A stretch of DNA of 64,000 nt, taken from contig NW_019091402.1 of assembly GCF_001949145.1 (NCBI RefSeq), forward strand, positions 2,032,944 through 2,096,943, in the 5' to 3' direction. This stretch comes from Acanthaster planci (lineage: Eukaryota; Echinodermata; Asteroidea; Valvatida; Acanthasteridae). This document shows, in pieces, positions 1-11,300 of this stretch. The position numbers and the translations under genes are program-made. Under the pieces are notes generated by a model. That model made no database searches, was not told the origin of the DNA, and saw only the letters and a list, made by a program, of their open reading frames with translations. Position 1 is the first letter of the stretch, and every line of letters begins with the position of its first letter.

Positions 1-387
1 TACTTGTATGCGTCATGCCCTGATACTGAAAGTTCTGGGTCGTTAGTCTAGGCAGCGAGGTACGCTGGTCAGTCGTAACGCGCATACATGACTCGATTAG
101 ACACGTTCTGAATAGGAGGTATCTATTGTCTTTCCTGAATTCTGATTGGATACTGATCGTCAACTTTCCAAAGCATACGCTAACTGTATATAAAAAAGAA
201 CACTAATTGGTCAGAGTATCGGGAAGTGACGGTCGTCCTGTAATGAACGGCTGTTACTGAAATGTTAATTTGCAGTTTGAAACTGCGCACTAGTTCGTGA
301 TTGAGGAGTGGTAGCTACATTTCTCAGAGTTGTGTGTGATTTCAAGTTACTCTGATACGGTCGACGTCATTGGTTTTGTCACAACAG

Positions 388-3300
388 GCGGCAGTCAATA
401 GCCCTAGCATTGACGAGGTTGTATTCCAGAGAATCTTCGTGTCCCGAAGTAAGCAACATCTCTTGGCCGTCTTCCGTGAATATCAACAGGTACGAAAACT
501 GTCATGTCAGCATAAAAAAATCCTACCAGATATCCATTTTCAAACAAAATACAGATTTATTGGATGTCTCTCCAACCATTAAACCCCCATTAACATTTTT
601 GGGCTATTTCCTGAATCCTTGAAAATAAATGACCAATTACTCCGAAAAACCACAAGAGTTCTTCGTGTACCTTTAAAACGTCTTAAGCCCATAAAGCCCA
701 ACTTTAAGTAACAGTGAAAAGACTGCCCTCTTTTCTAACGTGTTGTGGCTATAGTTACGGAAGTTTAGAAGGCGTTGCTTTCGGCTTACATTGATAATGA
801 TAATCTATAATGCAGTATCTACAGAATAATAGAAGTGGTGTCACGGATACCTTAACTACAGCCATTTTTTAATCGTGCAAATCTTCCACAACTTTACGGT
901 GAAGTATAAAGGATCTTATTAAAATTTATAAACTCATTCAGTGTACAAAAGTACACCTGTTGAGTGCCATCAGTTTGGACCATCAGAGAGCTATGAGTTA
1001 AATGGAAATCTGTGCTGGGATCATGACGTATAGCGCCAATATGCTGAACACTGGTCGCACAAAAATCACCTCTTCACTCTAACATATATGTACTTATAAT
1101 GCTTATGCAAAGACAGATTCGATGAACACTGTATCAGCGTTCCAGTGATAAAATGTATTAGATTGGCCCTTAAAGAGACTTTTCCTCTCCCTTTTTTTGT
1201 TAGCTGGCTGGTATCTCCATTGAGAAAACCATTGAACACGAAATGGTTGGATACCTCAGAAGTGCATATCTTACCATAGGTAAAGATTTGGTTTACACTA
1301 CGTATAGATTTGATTTAACCTGGAAGCTGACTACAAAGCCAGATGGATGGGTTTTGGTTTTCAAGTCCAGCTTGCACGTCCCAAGTGATCTGTTTTAGAA
1401 ATTCTTTGTATCTTTAGCATGGGCGTATTTCGGGGGGGGGACAGGGGTGTATACCGGTAACCCCCCCCCCCATTTTTGAGGTGGAGGTATGGGCTGTGGA
1501 ATCATCTGCTCACTTTTTTGTGCTAAGCAAAAAAATTTAAAGCGGATTGTGAAGGATTTTTGGATTTCCCAAATTCTGATCGAAAGAGGGAAAAAATGTA
1601 AAAAGCCATTAATATGCCATTCTAATGTAATTTGCAGCATGAATTAGACTCACGTTAAAGATGTACATTATATCATGGACATCGCCTCCTATATAGTGCA
1701 TATTTTGTCACCCCCTCGTGTTTCAAATTTTCATGGCCAGGCAAATCAACCCCACCCTTCCCCAACCCTCGCCCCCATTTCCAGCACAGATTACGTCACT
1801 GCTCTTTAGCATTTCACATATTACTGGTTAGTACTTACACTTTATGATCCATACTGACTCTAACTTGTGATCCATCGTTTTGTTTTTGGTTTTGTTTTTG
1901 TTTTGTTTTGTTTTGTTTTTGGTTTTGTTTTGGGGGAGGGCAGTTGCCTTTTTGCAGAACCCACATCAATATTTTGCAGACCAGCTGCACAAGGCGATGT
2001 CAGGAGAAGAAACCGATGAAGAACAGCTGATTCGCATCATTGTGACCCGTTCCGAGGTGGGTTTGACACTGTTGTCCTGCCATCCCAAGACGGATAAATA
2101 CGTCACCTCACACTGATGGCTTTTGAACTAAACTAAACAAGCCTTTGCTTCTTGGGACCCCCATCCACATTTCTTTATTATTCATGTCATATTGTAATGA
2201 ACATTTATGTACTAAATAAAGAATGAATAAATGAATGCCCCTCCCCATCGCCATACGCCTGATCTTGCTGATGTCTGAGACAACGGTGATCCACGAGCAA
2301 CCTGCTCCATTTCTGGCCATGCGGCCCTGGTGATGACACCGGTTGCATTGGGACCCATTTCCATTACTCCTTTTTTCCTGTCCGCGTCCGCGCCTCGGGT
2401 GTTCGAATTAACCAAGCTTTGCACAGTCGGGCATTCTACACGCGTATTATCCTGTAATACCGCACTTTTCCAGGGGGTGGTAGAATCCATCTCGACAGTA
2501 CAGCCATCTCTGCATTTTGCGCACTGAAGGCCAAGTTAAGTGAGGCCCCTGTTCTGCAATTTTGCGGATTTACCCGACCCTTTATTGTTGAAACTGATTC
2601 CAGTGCAACTGGACTAGGTGACACTGCTTTCGTTCCACCCTCCTTCACCTTTAACCCTCCTTCACCTTAAAGGTGAAGGAGGGTGGAACAAAAGCAGTGA
2701 TAGCTTATGCCTCCAGGTCCCTACGACCAGCCGAGCGCAATGATGGTAACTACTCATCATTTAAGTTGGAGCTGCTGGCTGTTCGGTGGGCTATTTGCCA
2801 GACCTTTAAAGACTACCTGATTGGGAATGCCTGTACCATATACACAGATCGCAATCCACTGCGTTATTTGGACACAGCCAACCTCAGTGCTTCTGAACTG
2901 ACGTGGATTCAACAGTTATCTGCCTTCAACTACCAGCTGGAGTATCGACCTAGAGCACAGAACCATACACCAGACGTCTTGTCTAGGCTCCTCAAGAAGG
3001 AAGTTTGTGTGTCCAACTCTGCAAAGCAGGGTCCTGTGATGGCACTTTCATCCAGTGCTGTACAAGCAATATCTCTGACCCGGCACCTTCATACTCAGCG
3101 GTACGACCTGTTCTGCATCACCAGATTAAGCCGGGGCAACAGGAGGGCAGTCACTTGTTACCGGGGTATACTGCGGCAGAGCTGGAATCCCTCCAAGATG
3201 AGGACATCACCCTCCACAGGGTTCGGACTTACTTTGGGAGAGGCCGTTAACACGCAGAACCACGGGCTGTGTCGACGGTGCTAAAGCACTGGGAGCAACT

Positions 3301-4673
3301 CCAGTTGAAGGATGGGGTGTTGTATCGGGTCTCGGGCATTCAGGGGAGAGGGAGATGTGAACGTCTGGTTGTCCCAGCTAGATTACAAAATGTGGTGCTG
3401 AAATCATTCCACGATGACCTTGGCCACTTCAGGAAAAAGTGGACACTTCGGGCGATGCAGCCTCTCTTCTTCTGGCCAAGGATGGAGGAATCAGTGAGGG
3501 CTTGGTGTCAGAAGTGCAAAGAATGTGCCATCAGTAAACAGCCCAACTGTCACAAAAGCCTCCCCTAGGAACGCTGCGAGCCACTGCCCCATTGGAAATC
3601 GTCGCCATGGACTTCACTGTGTTGGACGCCTCCTCCAGAGGTCACGAGAATGTGTTGATTCTCACTGATGTATTCACCAAGTTTGCTTGGGCTATCTGCA
3701 CAAGGGACCAGCGGGCAGTGGCTGTGGCTCGAGCTCTCGTGAAGCTGTGATCACACCCTTTGGGTCACCACTCGGGCTTCACTCAGATAGCGGGAAGTGC
3801 TTTCAGGCGAGATTCATCCAGGAGTTCTGCAGGCTGTATAGCATATTGGGCGCTCACACACCACCCCTTACCACCCCCAGGGTAATGGTCAGTGCGAGAA
3901 AAGGATGTATTCGAGCAACCACTGGCTACTGGGGAGTGTGTTCATGTCCGGGACCACACTCACAGGGGAAGGGCGAAGATACCGGATTTCTGGGAGGAGA
4001 CTCCATACTTGGTGGTTGGTCGGCCCATGGAGGGACAGCCTGTCTACGAAGTGCGGAACTCGGCAGGGCGTAGGAAAGTTCTCTATCGATGTGAGCTACA
4101 ACACTGTCCCTGGTACGTCGAACCCCAAGCAGCCAACACCAACAGGGAGCTGACAACCCCGGACAGAGATTTTGTGTAAACCTTATTGTGCCTTGTACTT
4201 ATGTATTTATTGTAATTAATTTGGGTATACTCTTCTCTCCTTTGTTTCTTTATTGTCTGTCAGTGGAAATAAAACGTTGTCTGCCTGCCTCGTCCGGTTG
4301 GACATGTCGCCCTGAACCAACAAAACAGCTGATCCGAATCCTTTCTTACGCCCCCCCCAACATTACCAAAGGGACCTTCATTACTAGGAAAATCACGCCC
4401 TCTTTTGGTCCAGGTCGGGGCCTGCAGAACGACGTCCTTTCCTTCTTGTGTTGCTCAGAAGAAACTTAAGCCACAGATTTAATTCTTTAGTGAGGGTATT
4501 CACTGTTGTTGTGAGGGTATTCACTGTTGTACTGAATTATTCATTGGCAGGTTGACCTGACGCAAATCAAAGAGGCCTACGCCGACTCACACGGCAAGCC
4601 ACTGGCGAGCACCATCAAGAGCCACACCAGCGGCGACTTTTGTAGAATTCTTATTGCACTCGTCGGGGAGTAG
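388..4673 (+). CDS. Annexin gene A, 3' part (last four coding exons)
   Basis: Annexins are cytosolic proteins of four about 70-residue helical repeats that bind acidic phospholipids with calcium. Four exons are visible: 388-489 (acceptor ACAACAG, donor GTACGA), 1204-1279, 1944-2056 and 4551-4673, ending in TAG. Phases are 0, 1 and 0 at the junctions. The exon lengths 102, 76 and 113 are exactly those of the matching exons in annexin gene B. The exons cover repeat 3 (IFVSRSKQHLLAVFREYQQ) and repeat 4 (LIRIIVTRSE, then VDLTQIKEAY). The 5' exons for repeats 1 and 2 lie before the window; I found none in bases 1-387. Calcium loops are degenerate: repeat 3 reads AAVNSPSIDE where GxGTDE is usual, and repeat 4 reads SGEETDE with SHTSG instead of GDTSG. 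The reading frame is intact, so it is a divergent gene rather than an obvious pseudogene. The last intron carries a gypsy remnant. Confidence 0.9.
1878..1936. repeat. (GTTTT)n low-complexity tract
   Basis: T-rich run of GTTTT and GTTTTT units. It ends eight bases before an annexin A exon and serves as its polypyrimidine tract. Confidence 0.85.
2495..4190 (+). mobile_element. Ty3/gypsy LTR retrotransposon remnant in annexin A intron
   Basis: Fragments of a Pol polyprotein in several frames. Around 2515-2625 is the end of the reverse transcriptase/start of RNase H (LKAKLSEAPVLQF, then FIVETDSSATGLG). 2673-2995 encodes RNase H (AYASRSLRPAERN, LELLAVRWAI, YTDRNPLRYL, LEYRPRAQNHTPDVLSRL). 3269-3568 encodes the integrase zinc-binding region (HDDLGH, then CQKCKEC). 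About 3590-3740 holds the start of the integrase core (MDFTVLDASSRGHENVLILTD), and about 3780-3900 a disrupted later part (HSDSGKCF). 3892-4179 encodes the post-integrase domain (VHVRDHTHRGRAKIPDFW). Frameshifts, stops and an internal deletion show the copy is dead. No gag, protease or paired LTRs were recognised. Confidence 0.9.
2622..2699. repeat. 33-bp inverted repeat in the gypsy RNase H region
   Basis: Arms 2622-2654 and 2667-2699 are reverse complements with one mismatch, separated by 12 bases (2655-2666) that repeat part of the arm. The left arm interrupts the reading frame just after DSSATGLG, and the right arm encodes the expected continuation (KEGGTKAVIAYAS). Confidence 0.9.
4488..4531. 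repeat. Short tandem duplication, about 21-bp unit
   Basis: Two copies of GTGAGGGTATTCACTGTTGT lie in tandem shortly before the last annexin A exon. Confidence 0.85.
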
Positions 4674-5049
4674 AGAGCGTTGTGTTTGCATGGCGGCACA
4701 GTCATTCCCCGGAGTTGGAGACAATTTTGGAGAAATTTACTACGAAATTTCTTGAAGTCATTTATTAGCGAGAATTGGGAGGGAGGCACATTGCGCTAGT
4801 TTTAGTGAATCCAGAATAGGATCCGTTATCGGTGTAGATTTGGAAATACTTTGTTAACGGATTAAAGGGCGCAGGTTCTTGAAATGTGGTGTCGGGAGAC
4901 GAGGAAACCTTTCTTAAATATTCATCGTTTATTTAATGAGTCCAGATGAATAATCGAATCCATATTGGTAGTCATGAACACTTTAAGAAGAAACTGGACA
5001 TGCGTACTAGAGTCCTGTAAGTAATCAGTCATCACGTACGAACTCATTA

Positions 5050-5160
5050 TGGCCCTGTTTGTTTCGCGTGGCTCCGGATCAATATCAATGCCATCCGACG
5101 TTGGTTCACTGACACCAGAACCCGCCTAATGGATGGCGTGAACCAGCTTTGGGATCACTG
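5050..5160. repeat. Dispersed repeat, copy 1
   Basis: Similar over about 100 bases to 44238-44340. Shared words include GGCCCTGTTTGTTTC / GGGCCTGTTTGTTTC and a GGTTCACTGACA / GGTGCACTGACA block followed by CAGAA-CC-CCTAAT. The family is unknown. Confidence 0.7.
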
Positions 5161-6055
5161 TCAGAGATAGAGATCCATGTTAAAATTAACAGTCGTAACT
5201 TTTGCCGTACAATCATCAGCACATCTTGCTTCGTATCTGACGTAACTGAGGTCCCTTGTAATAGGTACAAACAGATAAGAACGAGCCATTCTTGTAACAC
5301 TGTTGATGGGTGTTGAGCGCAATGCCCAAAATTCACTCATGCATGCTGCGGCAAAGAATCAGTGTGGGCTTACATTCCAATAAAAGCAAAATTGTGGCGA
5401 AGGTGTAAAATGTACACAAATTAGGGGAAAGATTGAAAATGCATATCATGTTCCATTTGTCCTTTGATCTCCAATTGTTGTTTGATTTGGACACCATTTC
5501 CTGAACTGTTATTCTTCTCTTGATTAAACCAGTCACGAAAATGTCCTCTTTTTGTAGCCTCAACGGCTCGAATCGGCATCACAACTCATTGTTCCTTCCA
5601 GATGTCTTATCAATGGTGGCCACTTTGCAAATAAGGGATAATTTACATACGTGGTTTTTCTACCAGGTTTTGGTGTTGCAGCACACGGCGCTGTCGATCG
5701 ATAAACGTCTGTATTTACAAACCAGAGCGAAGTTTTGAAGACACTATGCGTTCTGACCAATCATGGATTTCGTTGGATTTGACGTCACGGTCTGCGGTGA
5801 TATCGTTGTCGTTGAGGAGTGTTATTAATAACATACATACTAAGTGGGTTCGAACTCTTGTATAAGCGCAGCATTACCGCTTTCGTTACGGCACGCACGT
5901 GTAAATGGGCTTCTACGTCGTTACCCTGAAAATTAATTTGACACATGACAATTGAATTATCTTGAAAAAGTTTGGTGTGTAACTAACATTCCAAAAACAT
6001 TCTAAGTGATGTATTTCCCACTAACCAACAGTTCTTTTTCTTACGTTTACTTTTA

Positions 6056-6095
6056 TCACTCTCGGTTATATTGAATCACTCTCGGTTATATTGAA
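6056..6095. repeat. 20-bp tandem duplication
   Basis: TCACTCTCGGTTATATTGAA occurs twice in direct succession. Confidence 0.9.
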
Positions 6096-6617
6096 CACCT
6101 ATATTATTAGTGGTATGTGGAAAAATCCATTTATTAAGTAATACGGTTTTATATCAGAATTATGAGAAGGAATATAAAAAGGAGTTAATTGGTTAGCGGA
6201 TGATTGTTTTATTATTTTACAATCAAAAAGGCACGGAATTTTATTTTATTCTACATTTAAATCCAATATAAACTGGATTAATATTTTACTGTAGTTTTAA
6301 ATACAGGTTAGCAATACAAGGGCTCAAAAGGTGCATTAAAATTATGGGAGGTTTGTACGTCGGAAATAAATCAAGCAAAAGAGCCATTTCATTGTTACTG
6401 TGTTGTTTTGTAAGCAGGTTTTAAAGACAAATACCGACGAAAATGTCCAAAGCCTGTAAGGATTTACTTCATCGTTATGCAAAATTTTTCATACGTTTGT
6501 CACCTTGTTTACACATGCACACTGAGTTTTCACCAGGTGTAAGGATATCCATGGGTCAGGTACGCATCTCTAATGCGCACAAAACATCTATTAACACTTT
6601 TGGTTTTAATATAACAG

Positions 6618-6955
6618 GCAAGATATGGGACGGAGGGGTACCCCCTTACCTGTCCAATCCCTATACACTCTCTCGACTATTGTTACCTAACACATCCCCC
6701 TAGAAGTCTGTTAAGACGCGGGGGGGGGGTTCTCTCCGTCCCATATCTTGCTCCAAATGGGTTTTAAAGCTCCATATGAAGCAAGATATTGGGCGGAGAG
6801 AACACCGCCCCCAGCATTTGTGTTGGTCATTGTTTAATCGGAATCTCAGGAATTCTTTACAGACATCGGGGGGGGGTGTTAGGTAACAATAGTCTATAGA
6901 GTGTGTATAGGAATTGGACATGTGAGGGTACCCCTTCGTCTTATATCGTGTAGGG
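6618..6955. mobile_element. Nested fold-back element (MITE-like)
   Basis: The outer arms, about 6618-6703 and 6868-6955, are imperfect reverse complements of roughly 85 bases. They contain TTGTTACCTAACAC on one side and GTGTTAGGTAACAA on the other, and GGGGTACCC blocks. Inside, 6720-6752 and 6780-6812 form a second inverted pair (TTCTCTCCGTCCCATATCTTGC against GCAAGATATTGGGCGGAGAGAA-type sequence). No transposase is present. Confidence 0.8.
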
Positions 6956-8387
6956 CATCTAAAGCTCAGACGCCTTTTTAAAAACGCTGGACTCGTAATG
7001 TCTTTGTACCGACTTGAAGCCATTTTACCGTGCCGAATACAAAGGCGATGGTTGGCACGCCTGCCGTTGTAACGCTGGACCTTTTTCACCTACGTGACTC
7101 GATGGCGCTAAATGTGAACAACACCACCACGTGTGGACTGCCTTGGCCACGGTGATCGCATTCCTACGGGCAACTGCACACCCTGCTTGACTAGGTAGAA
7201 TAGGTAGATTACCATCACAACACTATGCACGCATTACCATCGCAACACATCACAGGTCCAGCACGATCGTGACATCACAGGAAAAAGGTCTCAAACCAAG
7301 CCTTTGCTATGGCTTAACTTTATTCATCTCATGGCCCACAGTCACGTTGATATGTACATGGTATTCTTGTAAATATTCAGGGCATAGTCATTCGTGTAAA
7401 TACCGAGAGATGTAGGCGACCCACATAAAACAACGCATGCCAGGCCTCGTGCAGGTCCTAACTACACGTGCAAAAAGAGCACAATCGGCATGTGACAGAA
7501 CGTAACAGGAAACGTGCGAACAAGAAGAAACCAACTGTGGTGACGACAATGTTCATTAATGTAGAGGTAAGTGTTTAAAGAATTTATCTTAATTTGTACG
7601 ATGTACGTGTACATGCAAATAAATATACGGGCTCGAAGTGTACAAAATGATCTCATATCAAGGATAAAAGTAATGCATGCTGAAACATAACAAACGTTTT
7701 TACATTCAAGCAAAGTTTTAAAAATCCGCGTGGGGCTGTTTAGTTTGGGGGATCGACCTAAAATCCTATCTTTTTAAGAGTTCAATAAATGCACAGTTGA
7801 AGAGGAATTGACCATGATTATTCGGATACAGAAAGGGGTACTTCTCAGGGTTCAACCCCCAAACCAGCATACTCCTTTTTTGGGGTCAGTTTATAACATC
7901 TGCAGTCGATTTGTATTTATTTGAGATTAACAAAAATTAATATCCAATAAGAAATTAGGCAGTGATGTTCGGCAGTTCAATTCATAAAGTGGTTCAGCTT
8001 TTCTCCATAATGTACTCTGCATGAGCTCTGACTAATGATTTGATGTCTGTGTTTTAATGTAAACGACAAAATGCAGCAATAAATAAACTTTCTTAACACC
8101 AATGAATATTCTTTATGAAAAAAAACACATAAAACCGGGGGGGGGCAAATTTCCCCCTGCGCCCCGATCCGGATACGCTACTGTTTACAATTCAAGTCAG
8201 GCTTCACAATGGAAGGTGTAGGCCTATGATTCCCGTATTAATGATAAAATAATTATTCTCTATCAATGAACACTCTAGACAATAAAGGTCATTAGCTACC
8301 GGTACGCATATTACAGCGAACAATTAACGCGTAGATTTCGTGGAGTGCAGGGCTAACCGCTTCCTCGAGCAAACATGTTGCACCTTT

Positions 8388-11300
8388 TTATGCCGTGTTG
8401 CCGTTGACTATCCGAAGAAGCAGCTCCCTATAGGCTCCGCTCGTGTCGTCTCTGATGAAATCCGAAAGAGACTGCCCGTAACTGGCCAGAAAAATCTCTT
8501 TAATCTTGGCAAGATCGATCTGAAAGGAAATTATTTAAATTTATGATTGGTGTCAGTATACTGGAGAGTAATTCTTCCAGTTATCGTGGCACTGTTTCAA
8601 TTGTCTACACATGCGCACTGCTGCCAGTTATTTTTCATTAATTAGCATACACCTCGCGGTCAATTCAAACGACGTAACCGTCCTGTTGGTATTGGTGTTT
8701 TCCAATGTTTCATTCAAGATCCCTAGTCCAGGTTGTCGATTATGGACGCCTGATTCAAATGAGAGCTTTCTAGGGTGCGTATAATCCGAGTCAAAATCTG
8801 CCAATGGCATAAACTATTACATGTGTCAAATTGCTATTGTTATGGTTGAGTAATCTGCAAGTCACAACACAGTACAATTAATGTGCATTTTGGCCAGTCA
8901 ACATTGGGTTTCCAGAGTGTCATATAATTATATTGAATACCTGTCTTGCACTCACCGTAATATATAGCAAGGAACACACCAGGATATATGATACACGATT
9001 GCTACAACTTTTTTACAAAAATACCTGTTACCAAAACCAGATATACAGCGCCATAAATTATACATAAATGCACCACGTTCATAACACCAACCGATATTCA
9101 TCAACGCTCTCATAGGTTCTCAGACAGACTTTATTCATAAGCAAAAGTTAACCGTGTTTTTAATTCAATCAGGTCAATTAGTTGCGTTTCCTGAGGTGCA
9201 TCTCACCCATCGTGCGGCAGCAATGGCACACTACGTGATCCAGAAGTGCGCGTCAAAACATTTTGATTCAGGTCGACTGTGACAGGTCAAAACCGGGAAT
9301 GCCTTAATTTCAGGAACATTGTTACAGCTTTCGTAAATCTGTGCGTCACTCAGAAGTAAAGAGTGAAAGTGATAATACCAGGTAAAGTGAACCATGTGCC
9401 ATTTTCCCGTCGATTCTTAGAACACACCAAAGTTACCTCTGCACGGGAAACAATGCACCGTATCAACATCTCATCATCCGTGCCAAGTCCTTTCATAGAC
9501 TTGTATAGTCTCTCAGCAAAGAAGGCCTGGGTATCTCGGACGCTTTTCACTGAAACAAGGTGGGAAAAGAATGAGATTTTTAACGCGAGGAATTTGAATT
9601 TTCAGTTTGTAAATATATCGATAACAACGGATGAATGCACATTCCGTGATATTGAGAAGGGGGAACATTATACCGGAGAGGGCTTTGAACATGCGACCTC
9701 CAGAATACCGTGAAGGAGAGATGTCAACTGAGAAATAAAAATGCTTTGTTATGTTATTACCAAGCGACAAGTAGCCGTCCAGTAGATCTCCAGATGTTTC
9801 GCTAATAATGGCGCCCTCAATCCCTCTCTTAGAAATCTGTGTAGAAAAGTCGAACAGGAAGGCTTAGGTCGTATAGAAACCGTACTCTTTCAAGGAAGAC
9901 GTCAAGGCCCCAAGTTGTTAAGTAATATGCAACTATTTTCTCGCATCGATCTTACTTCGTAAGAAGATAAAGCCAAGCTACATTTCTTGTTTGAAAAAGC
10001 GCCCTTTTCCGAGCAAGTGTTCTAATCGACTTACCTTATCATATTCATCAAAGGTGGCGCGCAGTTGGCTGTAGCTCCGCGTTGCAAGAATGCGGTTAAA
10101 GACAGACTCATCAGTACCCCAGCGCGCCTCGCCGGCCTTTGACAGAAAAGATGAAAAAGGATGGCACTGTAAAATGCGTGAATAAAAACTTTAAGTATAA
10201 GCTACCTGACTTGTTAAAGATAACTACATGTATCTCCTTGATTGCTTCGTGGAGTATCGCCGTTAAAGCCATTGCTACTTATGAGCCCAAGCGCGACCAA
10301 GAGAGGGCGCAATTTCCTTGCGCCTGGGGGGCTTTTGGTAGGAACGACACTTTTCTGGTGCACAAACGACTATGAAATAGGCGTTGCGGTTGCATCGCTA
10401 TAAAATATATTAACACTCACGACCGCAGTGGCTCTTTTTCAACTCATGAGGGGGTGCTTCTGCTCAAGGCAGATACTGCAAGACAACACACTTGAATCTT
10501 TCCCATTACAACATGCCACATCATTTCAGTTGTTCTTTGAGTAAACATGGAGCCTTCATAGTCAAATGGATCAAGTAGAGTTTCATTGCAATCCCTGCCC
10601 AGCCACAAAATACAAACCCTCAACTACATTTCAACCTCTCGATCTTTCACGCATCTGAGAACAAAACACACTCAATGTCAAACACTGCCAGCATCTTGTT
10701 GCCAGTAAACTATTATAAGAGATTCGGTATAAGATCGTTTACTATTCTGCAAGGACAATTTGCACTTTTCGGAAAACCGGCACCCCTTTGAATTGAACTT
10801 ACGTCAAAAATTGCTTGGGCGTCCGCCTTGGCTTTTTCCTCGTCCACGGAAGCGCTTTCGTCTCTGCCAGCCTAAATCGAAACACATTATTTAATTGGGG
10901 TGATACCAACGATTTTTTCTTTGTTTTAAGTTGACTGGTAGCCAAAGAAAACACGAAGGTTTAGACAATGATAGATCGAACTCAGAAAGGCCCAACTCTC
11001 AATGGTTGCTGGAAAACTTTTGGTGTCGAACACTTAAGGGTTTGTTCTAGAGTTATTTTAAATTTTAAATTTTACATGAATCATGATCATACAATAGAAA
11101 ACGTGTCCATCATTGTCATCAGTGTAGAAATACTGACGGCCATAATCTTTAAAACGCTGCATCGGATCAGGATGAAACCTTGTAAATGTACATAACATGG
11201 AAGTTCTAAGATCATGCTAAGTTTAACTGAAATCTGTCTTTGAAAATCCGAGACTTGAAGGGCGTGGATCCCACACACCCCCCCCCTCCATGCGTGGCAA

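Larger units (their letters stand above)
4674..8387. other. Intergenic region between convergent annexins A and B
   Basis: No coding exon is supported here. It holds a dispersed repeat at 5050-5160, a 20-bp tandem duplication at about 6055-6095, a nested inverted-repeat element at 6618-6955, and the 3' UTRs of both genes, whose ends I could not fix. Confidence 0.7.

Noticed and set aside
1-387. Search for earlier annexin A exons
   Set aside because: No frame here matches the RDES-DAQAIFD type exon with a donor; the preceding exon is presumably before the window.
3687-4073. 128-codon frame in the gypsy remnant
   Set aside because: It runs out of frame through the integrase region; the neighbouring frames carry the recognisable motifs.
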